Assembly (NCBI GenBank): GCA_052386455.1
Contig: JBQTKD010000068.1
Coordinates: forward strand, 1-64,000
Origin: JBQTKD01 sp052386455
GTDB taxonomy: Bacteria; Actinomycetota; Actinomycetes; Sporichthyales; Sporichthyaceae
Length of the DNA: 64,000 bases
Reading direction: 5' to 3'
Shown: in pieces, positions 43,492-51,768 of the stretch
How positions within the stretch are numbered: position 1 is the first letter of the stretch
Layout of the letters: each line of letters opens with the position of its first letter
Notes under the pieces: model-generated
Database searches by the model: none
The model's input: only the letters and a program-made list of their open reading frames with translations
What the model was told of the DNA's origin: nothing
Position numbers and translations under genes: made by a program

Positions 43492-43873
43492 TCGACAGCG
43501 AGTTGATGCAGTAGCGCAGGCCGGTCGGCTGGTCGTGGCCGTCGGGGAAGACGTGGCCGAGGTGCCCGCCGCAGTTCTTGCAGCGCACCTCGACGCGGCG
43601 CATGCCGTGGGAGCGGTCCTCGATCTCCTCGACCGCGTCGGAGTCGGCCGGGTCGTAGAACGACGGCCAGCCGCAGTGGGAGTCGAACTTCGTCTCCGAG
43701 CGGAACAGCTCCGCTCCGCACGCGCGGCAGTTGTAGACGCCGACGGTCTTGGTGTCGTTGTACTCCCCGGTCCACGGGCGCTCCGTGCCGGCCTCGCGCA
43801 GCACGTGGTACTCGGCGGGGGAGAGCTGCGCGCGCCACTCGTCGTCGGACTTGGTCACCGGGTAGGTCGTCAT
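43469..43873 (-). CDS. msrB: Peptide-methionine (R)-S-oxide reductase MsrB
   Basis: The 134-residue protein has two zinc CxxC pairs (NCRACGAELF and RCKNCGGHLGHVFPDG) and the catalytic Cys in GLRYCINSLSIKLEP. It also has the signature FDSHCGWPSFYDP. It reduces the R-epimer of methionine sulfoxide in proteins with thioredoxin as reductant. No msrA is adjacent. The ATG at 43873 gives the standard start. Its promoter region holds a copy of the 44-bp dispersed repeat, and the gene diverges from the LigD polymerase gene. Confidence 0.95.
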   Translation of the reverse strand: MTTYPVTKSDDEWRAQLSPAEYHVLREAGTERPWTGEYNDTKTVGVYNCRACGAELFRSETKFDSHCGWPSFYDPADSDAVEEIEDRSHGMRRVEVRCKNCGGHLGHVFPDGHDQPTGLRYCINSLSIKLEPTA

Positions 43874-43892
43874 GTCTGCATTCAACTCTCTC

Positions 43893-43936
43893 CCGAGCGA
43901 GCGCGACGAGCGAGGTACGAGTGAGGAGCCCGAGCG
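43893..43936 (-). repeat. 44-bp dispersed repeat, intergenic copy
   Basis: On the minus strand it reads CGCTCGGGCTCCTCACTCGT and continues with a CTCGCTCGTCGCGCTCGCTC core. It matches 61641-61684 at 41 of 44 positions. This copy lies between msrB and the LigD polymerase gene. The internal CGCTCG/CGAGCG words make it partly self-complementary. Confidence 0.7.
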
Positions 43937-44006
43937 ACTACGGAACAGCTGACGCGGTCTTCCCCAGGGCGTCTTACGGAACGCCGACGCGAGATACCGT
44001 CGGAGC

Positions 44007-45068
44007 ATGGCGTCCCCCTTCGTGGAGCTGCAGGTCGGCGACCGTCTGGTCAAAGTCTCCAACCCGGACAAGATCTACTTCGCGGGGCCGGGGATCACCA
44101 AGCGCGAGATGGTCGAGTACTACATCTCCGTCGCCGACGGCATCCTGCGCGCCCTCGGCGACCGTCCCACGACCATGGAGCGCTGGCCGGGCGGCGTCTT
44201 CGAGGGCGCGAAGCAGGCCACCCGAGCCGATCCGCACGGAGACGCCTTCTTCCAGAAGCGGGTGCCGAAGGGCACGCCGGACTGGGTGGTCACCGCCGAG
44301 ATCACGTTCCCCTCGGGACGCACGGCGGACGAGATGTGCCCGACCGAGATCGCCACGGTGGCGTGGGCCGCGAACCTCGGCACGATCACGTTCCACCCGT
44401 GGCCGGTGCGGCGTTTCGACGTCGAGGCGCCGGACGAGCTGCGCATCGACCTCGACCCGCAGCCCGGTACGGACTTCCGCGACGCCGTCGTGGTGGCGGC
44501 GTGTGCGCGCGAACTGCTGACCGAGCTCGGCTGGGTGGGGTTCCCGAAGACCTCCGGCGGCCGGGGCATCCACGTCTACGTCCGCATTCAGCCGCGCTGG
44601 ACCTTCACCGACATGCGGCACGCGGCCATCGCCTTCGGCCGCGAACTCGAGCGGCGCATGCCCGGCCGGGTCACCACCAAGTGGTGGAAGGAGGAGCGCG
44701 GCGAAACCGTCTTCGTCGACTACAACCAGAACGCCCGCGACCGCACGATCGCGAGCGCCTACTCGATTCGCCCCAAGCCGCACGCGCCCGTCTCGACGCC
44801 CGTCGAGTGGGACGAGCTCCCGGATGTGACGCCGGAGCAGTTCACCGTCCGTACCGTGCCCGCCCGCTTCGTCGAACGCGGGGACCTGCACGCCGCGATC
44901 GACGACGTCGCCCACGACCTGACGCCACTGCTGGAGTGGTTCGAGCGGGACCGCGAAGAGGGCCTGGCCGACATGCCCTACCCGCCGGAGTACCCGAAGA
45001 TGGCCGGCGAACCCAAGCGCGTCCAGCCGAGCCGCGCGAAGAAGGCCGAGGCGTCCGAAGGGCAGTGA
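44007..45068 (+). CDS. LigD-type NHEJ polymerase/primase domain protein
   Basis: The 353-residue protein is the archaeo-eukaryotic-primase-like polymerase domain that adds ribonucleotides at DNA ends in non-homologous end joining. It contains the catalytic acidic motif LRIDLDPQPGTDF, the nucleotide-binding PKTSGGRGIHVYVRI, and DYNQNARDRTIASAYSIRPKPHAPVSTPVEWDEL. It begins with a family hallmark (LVKVSNPDKIYF). Only a short basic tail follows, with no ligase or nuclease domain. It is separated from the ligase gene by a secreted-protein gene and msrB. Confidence 0.92.
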   Translation: MASPFVELQVGDRLVKVSNPDKIYFAGPGITKREMVEYYISVADGILRALGDRPTTMERWPGGVFEGAKQATRADPHGDAFFQKRVPKGTPDWVVTAEITFPSGRTADEMCPTEIATVAWAANLGTITFHPWPVRRFDVEAPDELRIDLDPQPGTDFRDAVVVAACARELLTELGWVGFPKTSGGRGIHVYVRIQPRWTFTDMRHAAIAFGRELERRMPGRVTTKWWKEERGETVFVDYNQNARDRTIASAYSIRPKPHAPVSTPVEWDELPDVTPEQFTVRTVPARFVERGDLHAAIDDVAHDLTPLLEWFERDREEGLADMPYPPEYPKMAGEPKRVQPSRAKKAEASEGQ

Positions 45069-45115
45069 TGCCGGTACCACGGGTATTCGGACGCCAGCAG
45101 GAGTCGAGCCGATAC

Positions 45116-46333
45116 CTACACCGGAAGCCCGAGCGAACGTGCGAGCAGCATCTTCTGCACTTCCGACGTCCCCTCGCCGACGGTCAGGATCCGCGCGTCC
45201 TGGTAGTGGCGGGTGCTGGCGGTTTCCTCGATGAAGCCGTAGCCGCCCTGGAGTTGGGTGGCCACGTAGGAGGCCTTGTTCGCGATCTCGGAGGCGACGA
45301 GTTTGGCCACGGTCGCGGCGTCGTCGAACGGCAGCCCGTGGTCGTGCTTCCACGCGGCGTCGTAGGTGAGGGTTCGGGCCGTGGCCGCCTGGGCGGCGAT
45401 CTCCGCCAGTTGGAACGCGACGCCCTGGTGGGCGCCGAGCGGTTCGCCGAAGGACGCCCGTTCGTTGACGAACCGGAGGGTGTCGGCCAGGCAGCCGCTG
45501 GCCAGCCCGGAGCTCAGCGCGGCGATCGGGATGCGGGCCCACGTCAGGAACTGCAGGACGTCGCGGTAGCCGCGGCCGGGTTCGGAGATGACCGCGTCGG
45601 CCGGCACTCGGACGTTGTCGAAGAAGAGGGGGTGCGTGTCCGACGCGCGCCAGCCGAGCTTGGGGTACGTGCCGGCGACGGTCACGCCCGGGGCGTCGAG
45701 GGGGACGAGGAAGGCCGAGACCGGCGGACGGCCCTTGACGTTCTCGCCGACGGCGGCCATGAGGATCACGTACCTGGAGAACGGGGTGCCGCAGTTGGTG
45801 ATGAACTGCTTGGCCCCGTTGATGATCCAGTCGCTGCCGTCGGGTCGGGCGGTGGTCGCGATGTTGCCCGCGTCCGAGCCGCCCGACGGCTCGGTGAGGC
45901 CGATGGAGATGAAGGTCTGGCCGGTCGCGGCGCCCGGCAGGATGCCGTGGCGCAGGTCCGGCCGGTCCCGTGTCAGATGCTGGAACAGCGAGGCCACGAT
46001 CGCCTGGACGTGCACGGTGATGGCGAGCGAGGAGTCCACCGTGGCGAGTTCCTCGACGGCGAGGCACAGCGTCCGCAGATCCGCTCCCGCTCCGCCGACC
46101 TCGGCGTCCACCAGCAGCCCGTACATGCCGAGTTCGCCGGCGCGCGCCGCGAGATCCGGGTCGAACCGCGACTCGATGCTCCGCCGGGCGGCGCCGGGCT
46201 CGACCTCGCGGGCGACGAACCGCCGCACCGTTTCGCGCCATTCCAGGTGGTGCGACTCGAAGGCCCACGGGAGGTCGTAGCCACCGGTGAGGGAGGCTCC
46301 CGCGAGAGCCGGTGCCGCGAGGGTCGCGGTCAT
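45116..46333 (-). CDS. Acyl-CoA dehydrogenase
   Basis: The 405-residue flavoenzyme has the acyl-CoA dehydrogenase layout. The N-terminal helical domain contains ELGMYGLLVDAEVGGAGADLRTLCLAVEELA. The FAD-binding middle has FISIGLTEPSGGSDAGNIATTA and DWIINGAKQFITN. The C-terminal helices have RASFGEPLGAHQGVAFQLAEIA and QLQGGYGFIEETASTRHYQDARILTVGEGTSEVQKMLLAR. The conserved GEGTSEVQ loop binds FAD. ATG at 46333 is chosen over the GTG at 46342 because it lies about 10 bases downstream of the purine-rich GAAAGGCGG. It follows the acyl-CoA synthetase by 60 bp and should act in the same beta-oxidation-like pathway. Confidence 0.93.
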   Translation of the reverse strand: MTATLAAPALAGASLTGGYDLPWAFESHHLEWRETVRRFVAREVEPGAARRSIESRFDPDLAARAGELGMYGLLVDAEVGGAGADLRTLCLAVEELATVDSSLAITVHVQAIVASLFQHLTRDRPDLRHGILPGAATGQTFISIGLTEPSGGSDAGNIATTARPDGSDWIINGAKQFITNCGTPFSRYVILMAAVGENVKGRPPVSAFLVPLDAPGVTVAGTYPKLGWRASDTHPLFFDNVRVPADAVISEPGRGYRDVLQFLTWARIPIAALSSGLASGCLADTLRFVNERASFGEPLGAHQGVAFQLAEIAAQAATARTLTYDAAWKHDHGLPFDDAATVAKLVASEIANKASYVATQLQGGYGFIEETASTRHYQDARILTVGEGTSEVQKMLLARSLGLPV

Positions 46334-46365
46334 CGACACCACCGCCTTTCGAAATGATAGACGAA

Positions 46366-46376
46366 TAGAATTTCTA
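46366..46376. promoter_or_regulatory. Operator-like palindrome upstream of the acyl-CoA dehydrogenase
   Basis: TAGAATTTCTA is a TAGA-N3-TCTA palindrome in the AT-rich gap between the synthetase and dehydrogenase genes. The same consensus TAGAWTTTCTA recurs at 47973-47983 in the promoter region shared with the TetR gene. Confidence 0.5.
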
Positions 46377-46393
46377 CACTAGCAACGAAAAAG

Positions 46394-47923
46394 TCAGGCG
46401 CCGCCGACGTTGCCGCCGCCGTACCGGTCGCGCAGGGCCTTGCGCAGCAGCTTGCCCACGACGTTCTTGGGCAGCGGTTCGGTGGTGAACTCGACGCGGC
46501 CCGGCTTCTTGTACGAGCCCGCGCGCTCGCGCACCAGCTCGACGATCTCCTCGGCGGTAACGCGAGCGCCCTCCGCCACCCGGCACATCGCCATGGGAGT
46601 CTCCCCCCACTTCTCGTGGGGGACTGCGAACACCGCGACCTCGATCACCTCGGGGTGGTCGTCGATGATCGTCTCCAGCTCGGCGGGCCAGATGTTGAAG
46701 CCGCCCGACACGATCATGTCGTCGGCCCGGTCGAGGATGTAGACGAAGCCGTTCTCGTCGATCCGGCCGATGTCGCGCGTGCGCACCCAGCCGTCCACCA
46801 GGCGCGTGGTCGTCATCTCGGGGTCGCCCCAGAACTCGCGCATCTGTCCCTCGACCTGCGCCCACAGTTCGCCCTCGGCGCCGAGGGGCAGCACCGCGCC
46901 GTCCTCGTCGCGCACCTCGATGCGCGCGAAGGGCAGCACGCGGCCGGCGGCGCGCATCGGGTTCGATCCGGGGTAGCTGCCGAACCACTCCTGCGGCGTC
47001 ATCACGGTCAGCGGGACGGCCTCGGTCTGGCCGAAGATCTGGTAGAGCACGTCGCCGAAGGTTTCGTGGGCGGCGTTGGCGGTGGCGTCGGTGATCGGCG
47101 CTCCGCCGACGAGGATGCACTGCAGTGCGGAAAGGTCGGCGGTCGCCGCCAGGGGCGAGGCGGTCAGCATCGCAACCATCGAGGGCGGCGCGAACATGTG
47201 CGTCACTTCGTGACGCGCCATCAGATCCAGCACCCTGTCCGCGTCGAAGGCGCCGAACAGGAGGTTGGTGCTGCCGTGCAGCCACGCCGGGAGGAACAGG
47301 TACCCGGAGGCGTGGGAGATCGGGCCCGCGTGACCGACGACGCTGTCCCATTCCAGGTTGGGCAGTCGGTGGAACCAGTTACGGCAGTTCACCAGCCAGT
47401 CGTGATGGGTGTAGCCGATGCCCTTGGGCTTGCCGGTCGTGCCCGCCGAGTGCCGGATGACGTACCAGTCGTCGGAGTCGACCGCCAGCTTCGGATCGGT
47501 CGCGGACTGCCCGGCGAGCCACTTCTCGTAGTTCTCGTCGCGCACGACGACGTGGCGCACGCAATCGGTCCCGGTAGGGAGGTCGACGACGGTGTCGGCG
47601 TAGGCGGCGTCGGACAGGACGACCGAGGTGCCGGTCTGGGACACCATGTGCAGGTGCGCCTGCGCCGAGTTCCGGGCGTAGAGCGGGACCCGGACCGCGC
47701 CGGCGATGGCGGCCCCGAGGAACAGGTCCGCGGCCCCGATGTTGTTGTCCTCGAGCCCTGCGACCCGGTCGCCCGGTCGTATTCCGAGGTCGATCAGGGC
47801 GTTGGCCATCCGGACCCCGCGGAGCCACATCTCGCCGAAGGTGAGCGTCCGATCCTCGTAGATCATCGCCGTGCGGTCGCGATTGAGCAGCGCCGCCTGG
47901 CGCATCATGGTCGGAACGTCCAT
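46394..47923 (-). CDS. Acyl-CoA synthetase (AMP-forming)
   Basis: The 509-residue ANL enzyme has ATP motif RHSAGTTGKPKGIGY. Later motifs are IFGQTEAVPLTVMTP, GWVRTRDIGRIDENGFVYILDRADDMIVSGGFNIWPAELE, and the A10 motif LPKNVVGKLLRKALR with its intact lysine. The ATG at 47923 follows GAGGAG by six bases. The dehydrogenase follows 60 bp later, and a TetR gene diverges upstream. The three make a small carboxylic-acid degradation module. The substrate class cannot be told from the sequence. Confidence 0.92.
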   Translation of the reverse strand: MDVPTMMRQAALLNRDRTAMIYEDRTLTFGEMWLRGVRMANALIDLGIRPGDRVAGLEDNNIGAADLFLGAAIAGAVRVPLYARNSAQAHLHMVSQTGTSVVLSDAAYADTVVDLPTGTDCVRHVVVRDENYEKWLAGQSATDPKLAVDSDDWYVIRHSAGTTGKPKGIGYTHHDWLVNCRNWFHRLPNLEWDSVVGHAGPISHASGYLFLPAWLHGSTNLLFGAFDADRVLDLMARHEVTHMFAPPSMVAMLTASPLAATADLSALQCILVGGAPITDATANAAHETFGDVLYQIFGQTEAVPLTVMTPQEWFGSYPGSNPMRAAGRVLPFARIEVRDEDGAVLPLGAEGELWAQVEGQMREFWGDPEMTTTRLVDGWVRTRDIGRIDENGFVYILDRADDMIVSGGFNIWPAELETIIDDHPEVIEVAVFAVPHEKWGETPMAMCRVAEGARVTAEEIVELVRERAGSYKKPGRVEFTTEPLPKNVVGKLLRKALRDRYGGGNVGGA

Positions 47924-47972
47924 GCGCAACTCCTCGACGAGGACGACGTCCCAGAATTTACAGCGACACCAT

Positions 47973-47995
47973 TAGATTTTCTAGAGGGCTCTAGA
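47973..47995. promoter_or_regulatory. Operator cluster between the synthetase and TetR genes
   Basis: Two overlapping palindromes lie in AT-rich DNA: TAGATTTTCTA (47973-47983) and TCTAGAG-GG-CTCTAGA (47980-47995). They occupy the 123-bp gap between the divergent genes and suit a TetR dimer pair. The first element matches the site at 46366-46376. Confidence 0.6.
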
Positions 47996-48046
47996 CTTTT
48001 TCGTCGAATGACGAGAACCGACGAACCCTGGCGCTAGCCTTAATGC

Positions 48047-48691
48047 ATGGCAGTGGGGGCCAAGGCCGCGTCGTCCGAACCCGGGGAGAGCCGGGTCGCG
48101 CGCAAGCGCGCGGAGCGCCGAGAGCTCGTCGAGCGAACGGCCGCCCTGGTCTTCGCGCAACGCGGGTACGAAGGCGCGAACTTCGAGGAGATCGCCGCCC
48201 GCCTCGACCTGCGCGGTGCGAGCCTCTACTACTACTACCCCTCCAAGGAAGACCTCTTCCTGCGGGCCATCGAGAACGCCACGGCCGAGGTACTGGACCG
48301 TTTGCGGCCGTTGGCCGCATCGGCCGACCCTCCCGAGGAGCGGCTGCGCCGCCTGTTCGTCGAACAGGCGATCGTCGAGATTCGCGACTACCCGGCGTTC
48401 ACGCCGCTGTTCCTCATGACCGTCCCGGTCCCCGCGCTCGCCGTTCGGCTGAGCGAGTTGCGCCTCGAGCACGGCACCGTCTTCCGCAAGGTCGCCCACG
48501 AGGTGGCGAAGCGCCACGGCGTTCCACGGCAACGGGCGAGCATTTCGGTCCTGCTCGCCCTGGGTTCCCTGTCCTACCTGCACAGCTGGTACGACCCGGA
48601 CGGTCCACTCGGCCTGCAGGCGTTCGCCGAAGAGGTCGCCGACCAACTCCTCGCCCCTCTCCTGGGCGCGCTCGCTCCCCAGCGCGGCTGA
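48047..48691 (+). CDS. TetR-family transcriptional regulator
   Basis: The 214-residue protein has a TetR helix-turn-helix near the N-terminus (RRELVERTAALVFAQRGYEGANFEEIAARLDLRGASLYYYYPSKEDLFLRAIENA). A helical ligand-binding domain follows. It is divergent from the acyl-CoA synthetase and dehydrogenase genes and shares their operator-like palindromes, so it most likely represses them and itself until an acyl-CoA ligand binds. A basic N-terminal arm precedes the DNA-binding domain. Confidence 0.93.
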   Translation: MAVGAKAASSEPGESRVARKRAERRELVERTAALVFAQRGYEGANFEEIAARLDLRGASLYYYYPSKEDLFLRAIENATAEVLDRLRPLAASADPPEERLRRLFVEQAIVEIRDYPAFTPLFLMTVPVPALAVRLSELRLEHGTVFRKVAHEVAKRHGVPRQRASISVLLALGSLSYLHSWYDPDGPLGLQAFAEEVADQLLAPLLGALAPQRG

Positions 48692-48843
48692 CCCAACCCG
48701 CGCGGTCGTCCGTGATCGACGACCCCCGAAAGGCGGTCGTGTCTCGGAAAATTCAAGGCTGCCCTGGAATTTCTTGAAGACTCTGGTTCATACTCGCGAA
48801 ACAGGCCGGCGCTCGGACCAGAACGCGGTCGGAAGGGACGACG

Positions 48844-51243
48844 ATGTCTGCCACCTCCGGAACCAGCCAACCCCGCCAGCTCTCCGACGACGCCGCGGAA
48901 CCCGTTGCCGGGACCACGCGCCGGCGCTTCATCGGCTACGTCCTCGGCGGCGCGACGCTGGCCGTCACCGCGGACCTGTCGATCGGTGGGCTCTCCGCGC
49001 AGCACGCCCACGCCGCGGGCGTGCAGCCGCTGCCCCAGCCGAGCAACCCGATCTTCGGCGACGTGTACGACTTCCTCGACACGATGCGCGACATCGCCAA
49101 CGAGACCCACCACCTGCTGCGAATCGAGCTGCAGTCCGACGGCACCGCGCACTTCGCGATGCCGCGCCAAGAGGTGGGGCAGGGCATCACCACGGCGATC
49201 TCCCAGATGATCGGCGACGAACTGGACCTGCCGCTGGAGCAGGTGAAGGTCACCCTCGCCGACGCCCGCCCGGAACTGATCCACAATCAGCTGACCGGTG
49301 GCTCGACCGCGGTCTACTCCCTGTTCCTCCCGATCAAGATCATGGCGGCGACGGCGCGGACCGCGCTCGTCCAGGCCGCATCGGCACAGTGGGGCGTCTC
49401 CGCCAAGGAACTGACGACACGTCGGGGCGCGGTGTTCGGCCCGGGCGGGCGGATGGCGACCTACGGCTCGTTGGCCGAGCGGGCCGCGTCCGTGACGACC
49501 CGCTCGCTGGAGGTGGAGCTCAAGTCCACGCCGGGCAACCTGATCGGCAAGTCCGTCGGCCGGGTGGACGCGCTCGACGCGATCACCGGGGCCAAGAAGT
49601 TCACCATGGACCTCAAGATCCCCAACGCGCTGCCCACCATGATCTGCCGCCCGCCGACGTTCAACGGCAAGGTGAAGGCGGTCCGCAACCTCGAGAAGGT
49701 GGCGAAGATGCCCGGCGTCACCGACGTCGGCGTCGTCAGCACCGGCGTCGCCGTACGCGCGGAGACGTTCGGACAGTGCATCGACGCGGTGCGGGCCCTG
49801 GATGTGGACTGGGGCCCGGGCACCAAGGACGCGGACAACAACGCCACCATCATCGACCAGGTCGCCGCGGTGCAACTGCCGATGGCGCCGTTCAACCCGG
49901 CCGGCGAAACGATCGACGAGACCTTCGTTTTCCATCCCCGCAGCGGTTCTGCGATGGAGACCAACAACGCGATCGCCGACGTTCGGGAGGACAGCGCCGA
50001 GGTGTGGGGCGTCTTCAAGATGCCGATCGTCACCCTGCAGCGCATCGCGCTGCAGTTGGGCATGCCGGAGAGCGCGGTCACCGTGCACTGCATCACCGGC
50101 GGCGGATCCTTCGGCCGGCACCTGTTCTCCGACGCCGCGTACGAGGCGGTGGAGGCCTCCAAGCTGTTCGGCAAGCCGGTGAAGCTGATGTGGCACCGCG
50201 CCGACGACGCACGCCACGGCCGCATGCACCCGACCGCCGTGTGTCGCGTGGCCGCGACCGTCGTCGGCGGCACGGTCACCGACTTCCAGCTGCGCCTGGC
50301 CTCCGGCGCGATGGACGTCTCCCACGGACTGGGCGAGATCTTCTCCGGATCCGCGGCCGCCCAGGACCCGCGGCTCGGCTTCACGGGGAACAAGCAGTAC
50401 GGCAACCTCACCACCTCGATCGGCTTCTTCAACCTGATCACGCAGGTGCCCTACAACTTCGGAGCCACGAACCTGGCCCTGAACGAGGTCTTCAACTTCG
50501 ACGACTTCCCGACGGGCGCGGTGCGGAACGTGTGGGCGCCGGACATGCTCATCGCGCGGGAGCTCGTCGTCGAGAAGCTCGCGGAGAAGCTGGGCATGGG
50601 GCCCTTCGAGTTCCGGCGGGCCTTCGTCAAGCACGACAACTTCCGCAGGGTGATGGACGTCGCCGCCGAGGCGGCGAACTGGGGAAAGACAATGCCCGAG
50701 GGCACCGCCCAGGCGATCGTCGTGCACCAGGACTTCAAGGCCTTCACCGCCTGCATCATGGAGCTCGACGCCCGCCCGCGGACGGTCAACCGCAAGATCC
50801 GCGACGCCTACACCGGCCCCCGGGTCACCCGAGCGACGATCGTCGTGGACGTCGGCAATCCGATCAACCCGCGGGGCATCGAGACGCAGATGCTCGGCGG
50901 CATGATCGAGGGCATCTCCAACGCGCTGAGCGCGGTCCTGCACATCGAGGACGGCCTGCCGCTGGAGGCGTCCTGGGACGACTACCGGTTCGCCCGCCAG
51001 TGGAACACGCCGCTGAAGTCGACGTGCATCGTGATGCCGAAGAGCAGCGAGGTACCCGGCGGCGTGGGCGAACTGGGGGTCTCGCCCGCCGGGGCGTGCG
51101 CCGCCGTCGCCTTCGCCAAGGCCACCAAGACCTTCCCGACCGAGTGGCCCCCCAACGTCCGCAAACCGCTGGGTTTCAAGGTCAAGTCCAAGGTTCCGCC
51201 GATCCCGGCGTCGCCCACCAACGGCCTTCGCCTCGCGCGCTGA
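48844..51243 (+). CDS. Molybdopterin hydroxylase large subunit (isoquinoline 1-oxidoreductase beta-like), Tat-exported
   Basis: The 799-residue protein begins with a twin-arginine signal (Arg26-Arg28 in TTRRRFIGYVLGGATLAVTA). The mature part is the xanthine-dehydrogenase-family large subunit of the IorB kind, with MPRQEVGQGITTAISQMIGDELDLPLEQVKV, GGGSFGRHLFSDAAYEAV and the C-terminal GGVGELGVSPAGACAAV, whose Glu acts as base. It hydroxylates a heteroaromatic or aldehyde outside the membrane using a molybdenum cofactor. The 2Fe-2S subunit follows after 24 bp. GGAAGGGAC precedes the ATG. No FAD subunit or XdhC-like maturation gene is adjacent, so electrons probably pass to a cytochrome or quinone. 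Confidence 0.9.
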   Translation: MSATSGTSQPRQLSDDAAEPVAGTTRRRFIGYVLGGATLAVTADLSIGGLSAQHAHAAGVQPLPQPSNPIFGDVYDFLDTMRDIANETHHLLRIELQSDGTAHFAMPRQEVGQGITTAISQMIGDELDLPLEQVKVTLADARPELIHNQLTGGSTAVYSLFLPIKIMAATARTALVQAASAQWGVSAKELTTRRGAVFGPGGRMATYGSLAERAASVTTRSLEVELKSTPGNLIGKSVGRVDALDAITGAKKFTMDLKIPNALPTMICRPPTFNGKVKAVRNLEKVAKMPGVTDVGVVSTGVAVRAETFGQCIDAVRALDVDWGPGTKDADNNATIIDQVAAVQLPMAPFNPAGETIDETFVFHPRSGSAMETNNAIADVREDSAEVWGVFKMPIVTLQRIALQLGMPESAVTVHCITGGGSFGRHLFSDAAYEAVEASKLFGKPVKLMWHRADDARHGRMHPTAVCRVAATVVGGTVTDFQLRLASGAMDVSHGLGEIFSGSAAAQDPRLGFTGNKQYGNLTTSIGFFNLITQVPYNFGATNLALNEVFNFDDFPTGAVRNVWAPDMLIARELVVEKLAEKLGMGPFEFRRAFVKHDNFRRVMDVAAEAANWGKTMPEGTAQAIVVHQDFKAFTACIMELDARPRTVNRKIRDAYTGPRVTRATIVVDVGNPINPRGIETQMLGGMIEGISNALSAVLHIEDGLPLEASWDDYRFARQWNTPLKSTCIVMPKSSEVPGGVGELGVSPAGACAAVAFAKATKTFPTEWPPNVRKPLGFKVKSKVPPIPASPTNGLRLAR

Positions 51244-51267
51244 CCTTCGACCCCGAGAGGAGATCCC

Positions 51268-51744
51268 GTGCCCAAGCATTCCTTCGTTCTGAACGGCGAG
51301 AAGGTCAGCGTCGACGTCGACGACGACGTCCGCGTCCTGTGGGTCCTGCGCGACGTTCTCAACGTCACCGGCCCCAAGTACGGATGCGGCATCCAGGTGT
51401 GCCAGGCCTGCACCTCGCACATCAACGGCAAGGCGTTCAATCCGTGCTCGGTCAAGATCTCCGACATCGAGGCCGACGACGAGATCACCACCATCGAAGG
51501 CCTGGCCGCCACGGTCGGCAAGCCGCTGCACCCGGTGCAGGAGGCGTGGCTGGAGCTCGACGTGGCGCAGTGCGGCTTCTGCCAGCCGGGCCAGATCATG
51601 GCCGCCGTCTCGCTCGTCAAGGACGCCAAGAAGAGCGGCCGCGAGATCGCCGATGCGGACCTGGACCGGATTCGCAACGTCTGCCGCTGCGGCACGTACC
51701 CCCGCATCCGCGACGCGGTGCGGTTGGCCGCCTCGAAGATGTAG
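51268..51744 (+). CDS. Molybdopterin hydroxylase small 2Fe-2S subunit (IorA-like)
   Basis: The 158-residue protein carries the two iron-sulfur clusters of xanthine-oxidase-family small subunits. The plant-ferredoxin-type cysteines are in YGCGIQVCQACTSHINGKAFNPC. The helical-domain cysteines are in QCGFCQPGQIMAA and NVCRCGTYPRIRDAV. It has no signal peptide of its own and would be carried out by the Tat signal of the large subunit. It is encoded 24 bp downstream of that gene with AGGAG before the ATG, so the two are an operon. Confidence 0.93.
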   Translation: MPKHSFVLNGEKVSVDVDDDVRVLWVLRDVLNVTGPKYGCGIQVCQACTSHINGKAFNPCSVKISDIEADDEITTIEGLAATVGKPLHPVQEAWLELDVAQCGFCQPGQIMAAVSLVKDAKKSGREIADADLDRIRNVCRCGTYPRIRDAVRLAASKM

Positions 51745-51768
51745 GCCCGATGGCCCGGCTCTGGTTCG

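Noticed and set aside
48752..48778. Inverted repeat TTCAAG / CTTGAA upstream of the molybdenum hydroxylase
   Set aside because: Arms are only six bases with a 15-base gap, and no regulator gene is attached, so chance cannot be excluded.
48574..51531. Minus-strand frame of about 985 codons opposite the molybdenum hydroxylase genes
   Set aside because: It is a shadow of the coding strand with no recognisable domain and no ribosome site.
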